Positions 1 to 8,199 of a stretch of DNA of 64,000 bases are shown here, in pieces. The position numbers and the translations under genes are program-made. The DNA is from Desulfobulbus elongatus DSM 2908 (GTDB lineage: Bacteria > Desulfobacterota > Desulfobulbia > Desulfobulbales > Desulfobulbaceae), in assembly GCF_000621145.1 (NCBI RefSeq), contig NZ_JHZB01000003.1, positions 1-64,000 of the forward strand, given 5' to 3'. Position 1 is the first letter of the stretch; every line of letters begins with the position of its first letter. The notes beneath the pieces were generated by a model. It was not told the DNA's origin, made no database searches, and saw only the letters and a program-made list of their open reading frames with translations.

Positions 1-238
1 GAACCATAGCAGAACTGACGCCTTCAAATTTCTCACGCGGCAAGGCGTTCCAGATGATTCCTGTCCTCAGGACGTACACTATTGCGGAGAAAAAGAGTCG
101 GTTCGAATACTTCGGCTTTCGGCCGCCGCCCGGCTTACGAGTATATTCTTTTCCGGCTTCTCGCAGATCTGTGGGGATCAACGGTTCAACGATCGCCCAG
201 AATGCATCCGAAATTTCCCAGGTTTTGATGCGTGCCAT
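1..238 (-). CDS. IS5-family transposase, N-terminal part (runs off window)
   Basis: Minus-strand frame beginning with ATG at 238 and open to the window edge (79 codons seen). It starts MARIKTWEISDAFW and continues through a basic GGGRKPKYSNR stretch to RTGIIWNALPREKFEG. This is the typical N-terminal domain (DUF4096-like) of IS5-family transposases that precedes the DDE catalytic core. No stop or frameshift is visible in the part shown. The catalytic residues and the left end of the element lie outside the window, so intactness cannot be judged. The right terminal repeat should lie in the roughly 100 bases upstream of 238 but cannot be identified without the other end. The element borders the cassette at 375-4411 and is a possible sign of past mobility there. 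Confidence 0.85.
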   Translation of the reverse strand, partial: MARIKTWEISDAFWAIVEPLIPTDLREAGKEYTRKPGGGRKPKYSNRLFFSAIVYVLRTGIIWNALPREKFEGVSSAMV

Positions 239-374
239 TTCTCCCCCCGTTGCTTGGTTTCAACGGATATTAGCTGGTGGCAGGAAAATTGCGAGCAAAT
301 TATTTGTGGATAAGCACTTAGCTTTTGGTCGTTGGCAATAAAAATCATTTTACCTTTGCTCAGGAGGCCTGCAC

Positions 375-1019
375 ATGAAAACCGAGCTTTTGAATCCGCA
401 CAACAGTGTCGTCATTTTCATCGATCACCAGCCTCAGATGACCTTCGGCGTCGCCAACATCGACCGGCAGACCCTGTTCAACAACGTCATCCTCCTGGCC
501 AAGGCGGCGAAGATTTTCAATGTGCCCGCCATCCTGACCACTGTGGAAACCAAGAGCTTCTCCGGCAACATGTGGCCGCAGCTGCTCGACATCTTCCCCG
601 GCCAGGAGCCGATCGAACGCACCTCCATGAATTCCTGGGGAGATGCCAAGTTCGTCGAGGCGGTCGCCGCCACCGGCAGGAAGAAGCTGGTCATTGCCGC
701 GCTCTGGACCGAGGTCTGCCTGACCTTTCCGGCGCTGGAGGCGATGCAGGCCGGCTACGAAGTCTACGCCGTGGAGGACGCTTCCGGCGGTACCAGCCTC
801 ATGGCCCATGAGGCGGCGATGCGGCGGATCGAGCAGGCCGGCGGCGTGCCGGTCACCTCTTTGCAGGTCTTGCTCGAATACCAGCGCGACTGGGCCCACA
901 AGGAGACCTACGATGCCGTCATCGCCACGGTGAAGGAGCATTGCGGCGCCTACGGCCAGGGGGTCGAGTACGCCTACACCATGGTCCATGGCGCCCCGGC
1001 CAGCCGGGCCAAATCTTGA
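375..1019 (+). CDS. Isochorismatase-like cysteine hydrolase (YcaC type)
   Basis: A 214-residue protein of the isochorismatase-like cysteine hydrolase superfamily. The N-terminal VVIFIDHQP strand carries the expected catalytic Asp (D17). WTEVCLTFPA carries the nucleophile Cys (C115), preceded by the usual small hydrophobic strand VIAAL. The third (Lys) residue of the canonical triad is not obvious by eye. Length is normal for YcaC-like proteins. The start is set by a strong AGGAGG at 362-367, eight bases before ATG 375. The substrate is unknown, and YcaC itself has no firmly established physiological substrate. It heads a co-directional cassette with an ABM-like protein, an amidohydrolase and a pirin. 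Its TGA at 1017-1019 overlaps a possible TTG start of the next frame. The family is firm, the function is not. Confidence 0.85.
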   Translation: MKTELLNPHNSVVIFIDHQPQMTFGVANIDRQTLFNNVILLAKAAKIFNVPAILTTVETKSFSGNMWPQLLDIFPGQEPIERTSMNSWGDAKFVEAVAATGRKKLVIAALWTEVCLTFPALEAMQAGYEVYAVEDASGGTSLMAHEAAMRRIEQAGGVPVTSLQVLLEYQRDWAHKETYDAVIATVKEHCGAYGQGVEYAYTMVHGAPASRAKS

Positions 1020-1593
1020 CCGCGGATACCGTGCAACCCGAGGTGAGCGGCGATTCCGGGCCGCTCACCGTCGTGGCGACATGGAAGGTGCAGCCCGGAA
1101 AGGAAGCTGCCTTCGAGGAGTGGCACCGCGGCCTCTCGGCGGCGGCGACTCGCTTTCCGGGCCATCTGGGGGTGAGCGTCATGCGTCCGTCGCATGCCAC
1201 CGGCGAGTATGTGGTCATCTTCAAGTTCGACACCTATGAGCATCTCGCGGCCTGGCAGAATTCGGCGGAACGCCGCGAATGGCTGCTGGACTGAAAGCCG
1301 ATGCCACCCGGTATCAGTCGGGCTACGGCCTGGAGTTCTGGTTCGCCTCGCCCGATGCCCATGCGCCGCCGCCCCGCTGGAAAATGGCGGCGGTCACGAC
1401 GCTTGCGCTCTATCCGGTGGTCAATCTGCTCACCATCGCCCTCAACCCGCTGATCGGGGGCTGGTCCATCTGGACCGGCGGCCTGGTGGCCCTGCCCCTC
1501 ACCATCATCCTCATGACCTATCTGGTCATGCCCGCCATGACTAGGCTCTTTTCCCGGTGGTTGTTCGAGACAACACAGGAGGCCACGCCATGA
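1016..1593 (+). pseudogene. Antibiotic-biosynthesis-monooxygenase-like membrane protein, split by a frameshift
   Basis: Two overlapping frames together look like one ABM-domain protein with a C-terminal membrane anchor. The first (about 1016-1294, TTG or GTG start) carries the ferredoxin-like ABM fold: TVVATWKVQPGKEAAFEEW near the start, GVSVMRPSH and YVVIFKFDTYEHLAAW further on. The second (to 1593) continues with YGLEFWF, PPPRWKMA and two membrane segments (about 1381-1460 and 1470-1545). In family members known to me these parts sit on one chain. A single missing base between GAC and TGA at 1289-1294 would rejoin them. Either this is a decayed gene or sequencing error, or the halves are made separately. 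The second frame's stop still overlaps the amidohydrolase start by ATGA (1590-1593), so translation coupling may persist. Confidence 0.7.
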
Positions 1594-3440
1594 AACCGAG
1601 TTATGCGGATACCCTGCTCATCAACGGTCGCATCGCCACCCTCGACCCGACCCGACCCGAGGCCGGCGCGGCGGCTATCCGGGACGGACGGTTCGTCGCG
1701 GTGGGCGACGAGCGCGCCGTTCAGGCCTTCAAGGGACCGGCGACCACGGTCATCGACCTCAAGGGCCGGACCGCGATCCCCGGCCTGATCGATTCCCACA
1801 TCCATGTCATCCGGGGCGGCCTCAACTACAACATGGAGCTGCGCTGGGACGGCGTGCCCTCGCTGGCCATCGCCCTGCGGATGCTGCACGAGCAGGCGGC
1901 GCGCACCCCGGCTCCCCAGTGGGTGCGGGTGGTGGGCGGCTGGTCGGAGTTTCAGTTCGTCGAACGGCGCATGCCGACCCTGGAGGAGATCAACGCCGTT
2001 GCTCCCGAAACGCCGGTCTTCGTGCTCCACCTCTATGACCGGGTCCTGGTCAACCGGGCCGGGTTGCGGGCCATGGGCTACACCAAGGACACGCCCGATC
2101 CGCCCGGCGGCCTGATCGAGCGTGACCGGCACGGCAATCCCACCGGCCTGCTGATCGCCAAGCCCAATGCCATGATCCTCTACTCCAGTCTGGCTAAGGG
2201 ACCGAAACTCGGCTTTGACGACCAGGTGAACTCCACCCGCCACTTCATACGGGAGTTGAACCGCCTGGGGGTCACCAGCACCATCGACGCCGGCGGCGGC
2301 TTCCAGAATTATCCGGAGGATTACCGGGTCGTCGAGGAGTTGGCCGAGCGCGGCGAGCTGACCCTGCGCATCGCCTACAACCTGTTCACCCAGCGGCCGA
2401 AGGAGGAGTACGAAGACTTCGCCGGCTGGGCCAAGATCGTCTCTCCCGGCCACGGCAACGACCTTTACAAGATGAACGGCGCCGGTGAGATGCTGGTGTT
2501 CTCGGCGGCGGATTTCGAGGATTTCCTGGAGCCCCGGCCCGATTTGCAGCCGGTGATGGAAGCGGAGCTGAAGAAGGTCATCCATCTGCTGGTGGCCAAC
2601 CGCTGGCCGTTCCGCCTGCATGCCACCTACAACGAGTCCATCTCCCGCTTCCTCAACGTGTTCGAGGAGATCGACCGGGACATTCCCTTTGCCGGGCTGC
2701 GCTGGTTCTTCGACCATGCCGAGACCATCACGGAACGGAACATGGAACGGGTCCGGGCGCTGGGCGGCGGCATCGCCATCCAGGACCGGATGGCCTTCCA
2801 GGGGGAATATTTCGTCGACCGCTATGGCGCCGAGGCGGCCAAGCGGACCCCGCCGATCGCGCGCATGCTGCAGATGGGCATCCCGGTCGGGGCCGGCACC
2901 GACGCCACTCGGGTTTCCAGCTACAACCCCTGGGTATCGCTCTACTGGCTGGTGAGCGGCCGGACCGTGGGCGGTCTCTCCCTTTACGACGAGCACAACC
3001 GACTCGACCGGACCGCCGCCCTGCGCCTCTATACCGAGGGCAGCGCCTGGTTCTCCGGTGACGAGGGCAAAAAGGGGTGGGTTGCCGAGGGGCAACTGGC
3101 CGATCTGGCGGTGCTCTCGGCCGATTATTTCCAGATCCCCGAGGAGGAGATCAAGGGGATCGAAGCGGTGCTGACCATCATGGACGGCAAGGTGGTGCAC
3201 GGCAGCGACGAGTTCGCCAGACTGGCGCCGCCCCTGCCGCCGGCATCACCCGACTGGGCGCCGACCGGCGTGTACGGCGGCTGTTGCCGCCACGGCCATC
3301 ATCACCATGCCGCCATGGGCGCCGCGCCCAGGATGCCGGGCCACGCCGCCGCCTGCGGCAATCCCCTGCATCAGCACACCCATACCGTGCTGGGGCCCCA
3401 GGGCCTGTGGGGGATCGGCTGCACCTGCTTCGCGTTCTGA
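1590..3440 (+). CDS. YtcJ-type metal-dependent amidohydrolase with His/Cys-rich C-terminal tail
   Basis: A 616-residue Amidohydro_3 / YtcJ-like hydrolase, expected to hydrolyse an amide or related bond with a divalent metal in a TIM barrel. The N-terminal beta domain (TLLINGRIATLD) is followed by the metal-binding DSHIHV motif (H70, H72). RLHATYNES and WFFDHAETIT carry further His ligands, and GAGTDATR the active-site Asp. ATG 1590 is preferred over an earlier in-frame ATG at 1557 because AGGAGG lies at 1578-1583. The last 57 residues (about 560-616) form an unusual tail with five Cys and roughly ten His, including HGHHHH and HQHTH. This suggests a metal-binding or metal-storage extension, which is inference. 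The substrate is unknown. The gene is coupled to the ABM-like frame and followed 62 bases later by pirin. Confidence 0.88.
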   Translation: MKPSYADTLLINGRIATLDPTRPEAGAAAIRDGRFVAVGDERAVQAFKGPATTVIDLKGRTAIPGLIDSHIHVIRGGLNYNMELRWDGVPSLAIALRMLHEQAARTPAPQWVRVVGGWSEFQFVERRMPTLEEINAVAPETPVFVLHLYDRVLVNRAGLRAMGYTKDTPDPPGGLIERDRHGNPTGLLIAKPNAMILYSSLAKGPKLGFDDQVNSTRHFIRELNRLGVTSTIDAGGGFQNYPEDYRVVEELAERGELTLRIAYNLFTQRPKEEYEDFAGWAKIVSPGHGNDLYKMNGAGEMLVFSAADFEDFLEPRPDLQPVMEAELKKVIHLLVANRWPFRLHATYNESISRFLNVFEEIDRDIPFAGLRWFFDHAETITERNMERVRALGGGIAIQDRMAFQGEYFVDRYGAEAAKRTPPIARMLQMGIPVGAGTDATRVSSYNPWVSLYWLVSGRTVGGLSLYDEHNRLDRTAALRLYTEGSAWFSGDEGKKGWVAEGQLADLAVLSADYFQIPEEEIKGIEAVLTIMDGKVVHGSDEFARLAPPLPPASPDWAPTGVYGGCCRHGHHHHAAMGAAPRMPGHAAACGNPLHQHTHTVLGPQGLWGIGCTCFAF

Positions 3441-3502
3441 AGGCCGACCAGAGTGTGCCGGCACTGATTTTATCGTCTGCTCACAAACAGGAGAGGAGCG
3501 CC

Positions 3503-4411
3503 ATGATGCCACGAAAAATAAAGAAAATCCTCAAAAGCCGGCCCACCATCGAGGGAGCGGGCGTCCACCTGAAGCGGGCCTTCGGCTACTCCCAGGTGCC
3601 CGAGTTCGACCCTTTTCTCATGCTGGACGACTTCCACACCGGCAACCCCGACGAATACCTGGCCGGCTTTCCCTGGCACCCGCACCGGGGCATCGAAACG
3701 ATCACCTACGTGCTGGAGGGACTGGTCGAGCATGGCGACAGCATGGGCAACAGCGGCGCCATCGGCGTCGGCGATGTGCAATGGATGACCGCCGGCAGCG
3801 GGGTCATCCATCAGGAAATGCCGAAGCTGAGCCCCACCGGCATCATGTGGGGCTTCCAGTTCTGGGCCAACCTGCCTGCCCGCCACAAGATGATGGCGCC
3901 GCGCTACCGGGACATCAAGGCTGCCGAAATCCCGGAGGTGGCGCTCGACGGCGGGGTGAGCGTCAAGGTGGTGGCCGGCCGGGTGGCCGGGGTGGAGGGG
4001 CCGGTGCGGGATATCGTCATCGAACCGGAAATGCTCGATATCGCCGTGCCGGCCGGCACGGTGTTCACCCATGCCCTGCCGCCGGGGCACACGGCATTCG
4101 CCTATGTTTTGTCGGGGGAAGGGTATTTCGATGAGCGGCGGGATGCCTTTGCCTATGAAATGGTCGGCCAGGGATGGAGCGACGTCGAACGGCGCTGTCT
4201 CTGTCAGGCGGAGACGGTCGTGTTGTTCGAGCACGATGGGGACGGCATTCAGGTGACCACCCTTGCCGCCCCGGTTCGTTTTCTGTTGGTGTCGGGCATG
4301 CCGCTCAAGGAGCCGGTGGCCTGGTATGGGCCGATCGTCATGAATACCCAAGAGGAATTGAGAACGGCCTTCGAGGAGTTCAACAACGGCACGTTCATCA
4401 AAAAAGCATAG
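3503..4411 (+). CDS. Pirin family protein
   Basis: A 302-residue pirin-type bicupin. The N-terminal cupin shows WHPHRGIETITY (H59, H61) and SGVIHQEMP (H103, E105), matching the four metal ligands of characterised pirins. FDPFLMLDDF precedes them as expected. The C-terminal half (about 175-300) is the second cupin without metal ligands. Bacterial pirins include quercetin dioxygenases and regulators of central metabolism, and the role here is unknown. The start is at the first ATG of an ATGATG pair, with GAGAGGAG upstream at 3491-3498. It closes the cassette that begins at 375. Pirin, amidohydrolase and cysteine hydrolase genes occur together in other proteobacteria, suggesting one detoxification or catabolic pathway (inference). 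Confidence 0.9.
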   Translation: MMPRKIKKILKSRPTIEGAGVHLKRAFGYSQVPEFDPFLMLDDFHTGNPDEYLAGFPWHPHRGIETITYVLEGLVEHGDSMGNSGAIGVGDVQWMTAGSGVIHQEMPKLSPTGIMWGFQFWANLPARHKMMAPRYRDIKAAEIPEVALDGGVSVKVVAGRVAGVEGPVRDIVIEPEMLDIAVPAGTVFTHALPPGHTAFAYVLSGEGYFDERRDAFAYEMVGQGWSDVERRCLCQAETVVLFEHDGDGIQVTTLAAPVRFLLVSGMPLKEPVAWYGPIVMNTQEELRTAFEEFNNGTFIKKA

Positions 4412-4542
4412 GGAAGTTGGCCAGAAGCCGCCTGTCGGGCCGGTTTTCGTCCGGATCGGGCGGCATTAACTCGACATCGGGCTTCCCCGGAAACCGGTCC
4501 GGGAAAGGCGCGCGGGGAAACCGTGGCCGCCGAGCGGGGCGG

Positions 4543-4796
4543 TCACTTCCCAAGCGGATTCGCATTCCTCGCATTCGTGCTGCGCAGCCCGCCCAGCGCC
4601 TTCCTCATCGTCTTCCGGGGCAGTTCCATCTCGTCCCGGAAAAGATTGCCCTCCCTGTCGGCGTCCATTTTCTCGGACCGCCGCTGCATTGTTGCATGCC
4701 ATTCCCCATCGCCGACGAGCCCGTTGCTGTCCGCCTCCGCTGCCTTGATGCCGGTACGGCGTCCCGGACGGCGGCGATCACGGCAAACGGGTGCAT
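4543..4796 (-). pseudogene. Decayed EF-hand protein with signal peptide
   Basis: The stretch 4412-4964 holds no intact gene. On the minus strand, two frames together look like a small exported EF-hand protein. From 4796 one frame reads MHPFAVIAAV...AVPA, a short signal-peptide-like start. At about 4750 the similarity moves to another frame reading IKAAEADSNGLVGDGEW and EKMDADREGNLFRDEM. These fit two consecutive calcium-binding loops: D/N/G/E at loop positions 3, 5, 6 and 12, with position 1 of the first loop Glu instead of Asp. The frame ends at 4543. The frame change between signal peptide and first loop argues for a pseudogene. The product would have been a periplasmic Ca2+-binding protein. 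This was recognised by eye only, so confidence is moderate. Confidence 0.45.
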
Positions 4797-4964
4797 TTCC
4801 GCGAGCAGGTCCTATGCTTTTTGGCGCGGAACGGCTATCCTGCACAGAGGTTAGGCGGGAATGGGTGACCAGCGACCAGCGGCTGCCCGCGGCAAGGCCG
4901 TCCCCGCGCCGCGCCACGGCGGAAATGCCGCCACGGCCGCCATCGGACCAACGGAGGAGGATTC

Positions 4965-6983
4965 ATGTATTCATTGCTCATCGTCGACGACGACCACCAT
5001 GTCCTGCAGGTGCTGATCACCATCCTCAGCCAGGCCGGGCATCGCTGCCGGGGGGCCGGGAATGTCGCGCAGGCCCAGGAACTGCTGGCGGAACAGCCCT
5101 TTGATCTGCTGTTGACCGATCTGGACATGCCGGGGGAATCGGGGATCGACCTGATCCATTCCGTGAAGGGGCGCTATCCGGACACCGCCGTGGTCATCGC
5201 CAGCGTCCTCGACGATCCCCGCCAGGTTCGGGACATTCTGGAGCTAGGCATTTACGGCTACATCGTCAAGCCGTTCACCAAGAACCTGGTCCTGATCACC
5301 ATCGAGAACGCCCTGCAGCGGCACCGCCTGGAGTTGAAGGATCGGCTGCACACCCGTCTGCTGGAGCGGGAGGTGGCCGCCCGGACCCGCTCGCTCGACG
5401 AGCAGCTCCATTTCCTGCAAACCCTGATCGACGCCATTCCGGTGCCCATCTATTACAAGAACCTGCGCTGCGTCTATCTCGGGTGCAACCGGTCGTTCGA
5501 GCGGTCCGTCTCCCTGCGGCGCGAGGAGATCGTCGGCAAAACCGTCTTCGACATCTACCCGCCGGACGTGGCGGAGGAGTTGCACCGGCGGGACCTGGAG
5601 ATCCTCGATTCGGGCGAGGTGCAGATCTACGAACGGGAACGGCGGCATGTCAACGGCTCCCGGCAATGGGGGATCATCCACAAGGCGATCTTCGCCGACA
5701 GTGCCGGCAGACCGGCCGGGATCGTCGGCGCGGCCCTGGATGTCACCGGGCTGAAGCGGGCCGAGGAATCGTTGCGGTTTTCCGAGGAAAAGCTGCGCTC
5801 GCTCATGGACAGCCTGCACATCGGCGTGATGACCTTCAACGAGCAATGGGAACTCGTGCAGATCAACCGGCAGATGCACACCTGGTTCCCCCTGCTGCGG
5901 GAGACGGCCGGGCCAGTCAATCTCAGGGAGTTTCTCCGGCGTTCGGGCCAGCCGCACGGCGGCGAGCAGTTGGTCCCCGACGACCTGTTCCGGGTCGGCA
6001 AGGTTCGGGAGATGACGGTCACCCTGGAGACGGTCGGGGTCGAACGCATTTTCAGAACCGTCTTGTCCCCGATCCTGAACAAGTCCGGCTCGATCACCGA
6101 GGCGGTCGGGCTGCTGGAGGACATCACCGACAGGCTGGTCATGGAGCGGGATCTCAACCAGGCGCAGAAGCTGGAATCCATCGGCCAGCTCGCCGCCGGC
6201 ATCGCCCACGAGATCAACACGCCGGCGCAATTCATCGGCTCCAACATCGGTTTCCTGGACGATGCCTTCCATGATGTCAAAAGGCTGGTGGACACCGTGG
6301 CCGACCGCATCGACGCCCTGGCGCAGGGCGCCGATCTCCGCGCGTCGCTCGACACGCTCGCGGCGACGCTCGCGGAAGTGGACTGGCCCTACCTCAACGA
6401 GGAAATTCCCGCGGCCATCGGCCAATCGCGGGAAGGCATCAACCGCATCACCACCATTGTCCAGGCGATGAAGGAATTCTCCCATCCCAGCGGCAAGGAG
6501 AAGGTGGAGTACGATCTGAACAAGCTCATCGAAACCACCATCATCGTCGCGCGCAACGAATGGAAGTACAGCGCCGAGGTGCAAACCGACCTGGCCGCCG
6601 ACCTGCCGCCGGTGCGCTGTCTGGCCGACGAACTCGGGCAGGTCTTTCTCAATATCCTCGTCAATGCCGTCCATGCCATCGAAAGCGCCGCGAACAGCGG
6701 AGCGCGGCCCGGCAAGGGGACCATCGTCTTCACGACCAGGCGCGACGGCCCGTGGGTCGAGGTGCACATCGCCGACACCGGCAGCGGCATTCCGGAAGCC
6801 ATCCAGGACCGGATCTTCGATCCCTTCTTCACCACCAAGGGGGTGGGCAAGGGCACGGGACAGGGCCTGGCCATCAGCCGTGACGTGGTCGCCAACAAGC
6901 ACGGCGGCTCGTTGACCTTCACCTCCAAAGCCGGCGAAGGCACGGTGTTCATCGTCCGCCTGCCGACCGGCGCGACGGAATAG
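4965..6983 (+). CDS. Response regulator-PAS-histidine kinase fusion
   Basis: A 672-residue soluble signalling protein. Residues 1-120 form a receiver domain (DDD at 8-10, phosphoacceptor D52 in LLLTDLDMPG, YIVKPF with the conserved Lys near 103). A coiled linker leads to a PAS domain (about 150-265, ending in the typical DVTGLKRAEESL). A second PAS-like segment spans about 275-390. The kinase core has QLAAGIAHEINTPAQF (H415) and the ATP-binding N, G1 and G2 boxes (NAVHAIES, DTGSGIP, TKGVGKGTGQGLAIS). The input receiver suggests the kinase is controlled by an upstream phosphorelay rather than directly by a membrane signal. The start is set by GGAGGAGG nine bases upstream. It converges with the two regulators on the minus strand at 7042-9407, which are plausible partners. 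No membrane segment is seen. Confidence 0.9.
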   Translation: MYSLLIVDDDHHVLQVLITILSQAGHRCRGAGNVAQAQELLAEQPFDLLLTDLDMPGESGIDLIHSVKGRYPDTAVVIASVLDDPRQVRDILELGIYGYIVKPFTKNLVLITIENALQRHRLELKDRLHTRLLEREVAARTRSLDEQLHFLQTLIDAIPVPIYYKNLRCVYLGCNRSFERSVSLRREEIVGKTVFDIYPPDVAEELHRRDLEILDSGEVQIYERERRHVNGSRQWGIIHKAIFADSAGRPAGIVGAALDVTGLKRAEESLRFSEEKLRSLMDSLHIGVMTFNEQWELVQINRQMHTWFPLLRETAGPVNLREFLRRSGQPHGGEQLVPDDLFRVGKVREMTVTLETVGVERIFRTVLSPILNKSGSITEAVGLLEDITDRLVMERDLNQAQKLESIGQLAAGIAHEINTPAQFIGSNIGFLDDAFHDVKRLVDTVADRIDALAQGADLRASLDTLAATLAEVDWPYLNEEIPAAIGQSREGINRITTIVQAMKEFSHPSGKEKVEYDLNKLIETTIIVARNEWKYSAEVQTDLAADLPPVRCLADELGQVFLNILVNAVHAIESAANSGARPGKGTIVFTTRRDGPWVEVHIADTGSGIPEAIQDRIFDPFFTTKGVGKGTGQGLAISRDVVANKHGGSLTFTSKAGEGTVFIVRLPTGATE

Positions 6984-7041
6984 GGCACCGGTTCCGGCCG
7001 GGGCATGCCGGCCCGCGCCGGCGTTCCCCCGCGCGTGCCCG

Positions 7042-8199
7042 TCAGCCGGACGAGTCCTCCGACGGCTGCCCGATCCGCACCAGCACCGGTTCGACGACCC
7101 CGACCTGGGTGGCGAAATTTTTCAGCCCCTGGAGGATGGGCCTCGTGATCGTCTGGCCCTTGGGAACGATCAGCCCCCCGCTCTTGGTGAGGATATCCTC
7201 GAGGGTGACCATCCCCTCGGTGACCTGATCGACCTTCAGGCTGAGCGACTGCCCCTGGAACTCGAACTGCACGGCGGCGAGCACCTCCATGACCCGCGGA
7301 TTGTAGTGCTGTTTCTGCCGGCGCATCCAGGCGACGGCCTGTTCGTGGTCCGCGCCCCTGAAGCGTTGCCGGTCGTAGTCGATGGCCGCCCTGAGGATCT
7401 GGGCGCCCAGGAGGACCTCCTCGACGTGGTCCGAGGTGACGGCCTCGTCGTACTCCTCGAAGGACCGCATCTGCAGGGCGATCATCCGGGTGATGTTTTC
7501 CAGCCTGGGAATCTGTTCGAGCAGGGCCGCGCCCACCTCGGGGTGGCGGATATACATCTCCTCCTCCTCGTCGGTCAGCGGTTCGTCGGCATAGACCTTG
7601 TTCAGCACGTCGCCGGGAAGGGAAAAACAGCCGATCTGCGACAGCAGGGCGGCGAGTTCATACTGCCAGAGGCGCGGCAGCCGCATGGCGGTGGCCATGG
7701 CCACGACAGAGGGCCTGATCCGGGAACCGGCGCTGAACGCCAGGGGATTGGCCACGCCGAGCAGTTCGGACAGCACGTTGACGCACCCTTTGAGCGTTTT
7801 TTGCAGCAGTTCCTTTTCGGCGGTGAGCAGACGGTGCTGGCGCAGGGCCAGGGCCAGGGCGGTGACGAAGACCGCCGGCGGGCAGGGCTTGGTCAGAAAG
7901 CGGAAGATCTGGCCGCTGTTGACGGCGTCGATGGCGGTTTCCTGATCGGCGTTGCCGGTGAGCATGAGGCGGATGGTATCCGGGTAGAGATCCTTGACCC
8001 TGGCCAGGAGTTCCACGCCGTTCATCCCCGGCATGCGCATGTCGGAGACGATGACCGCGAAGGGCCCCCGTTCCCTGAGGACGTCCAGGGCTTCCTCGCC
8101 GCCTCCGGCGACGTCCAGGGTGAACCGCTTGTGCAGTTGCCGCTGGATCGATTGCAGGACGTTCGGTTCGTCGTCGACGAAGAGAATCTTTTCGTTCAT
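7042..8199 (-). CDS. Response regulator with degenerate HD-GYP-like output domain
   Basis: A 385-residue protein. Residues 1-120 are a receiver domain (FVDDEPN, phosphoacceptor D53 in VSDMRMPGMNG, FLTKPC). The C-terminal half resembles the RpfG/HD-GYP fold (ELAALLSQIGCFSLP, then EEEEMYIRHPEVGAALLEQIP). The catalytic HD pair and the GYP triplet are missing at the expected sites, so it probably lacks cyclic-di-GMP phosphodiesterase activity and acts by binding or protein contact (inference). A final beta-rich segment (about 310-380) is of the type often found after such domains. Its ATG overlaps the stop of the upstream HDOD regulator by four bases (8196-8199), so the two are translationally coupled. 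The pair may be outputs of the convergent kinase at 4965. Confidence 0.8.
   Translation of the reverse strand: MNEKILFVDDEPNVLQSIQRQLHKRFTLDVAGGGEEALDVLRERGPFAVIVSDMRMPGMNGVELLARVKDLYPDTIRLMLTGNADQETAIDAVNSGQIFRFLTKPCPPAVFVTALALALRQHRLLTAEKELLQKTLKGCVNVLSELLGVANPLAFSAGSRIRPSVVAMATAMRLPRLWQYELAALLSQIGCFSLPGDVLNKVYADEPLTDEEEEMYIRHPEVGAALLEQIPRLENITRMIALQMRSFEEYDEAVTSDHVEEVLLGAQILRAAIDYDRQRFRGADHEQAVAWMRRQKQHYNPRVMEVLAAVQFEFQGQSLSLKVDQVTEGMVTLEDILTKSGGLIVPKGQTITRPILQGLKNFATQVGVVEPVLVRIGQPSEDSSG

Noticed and set aside
1292-1294. TGA in the ABM-like gene as a selenocysteine codon
   Set aside because: The homologous sequence continues in a different frame, and reading through TGA in the same frame gives unrelated sequence, so a frameshift explains it better.
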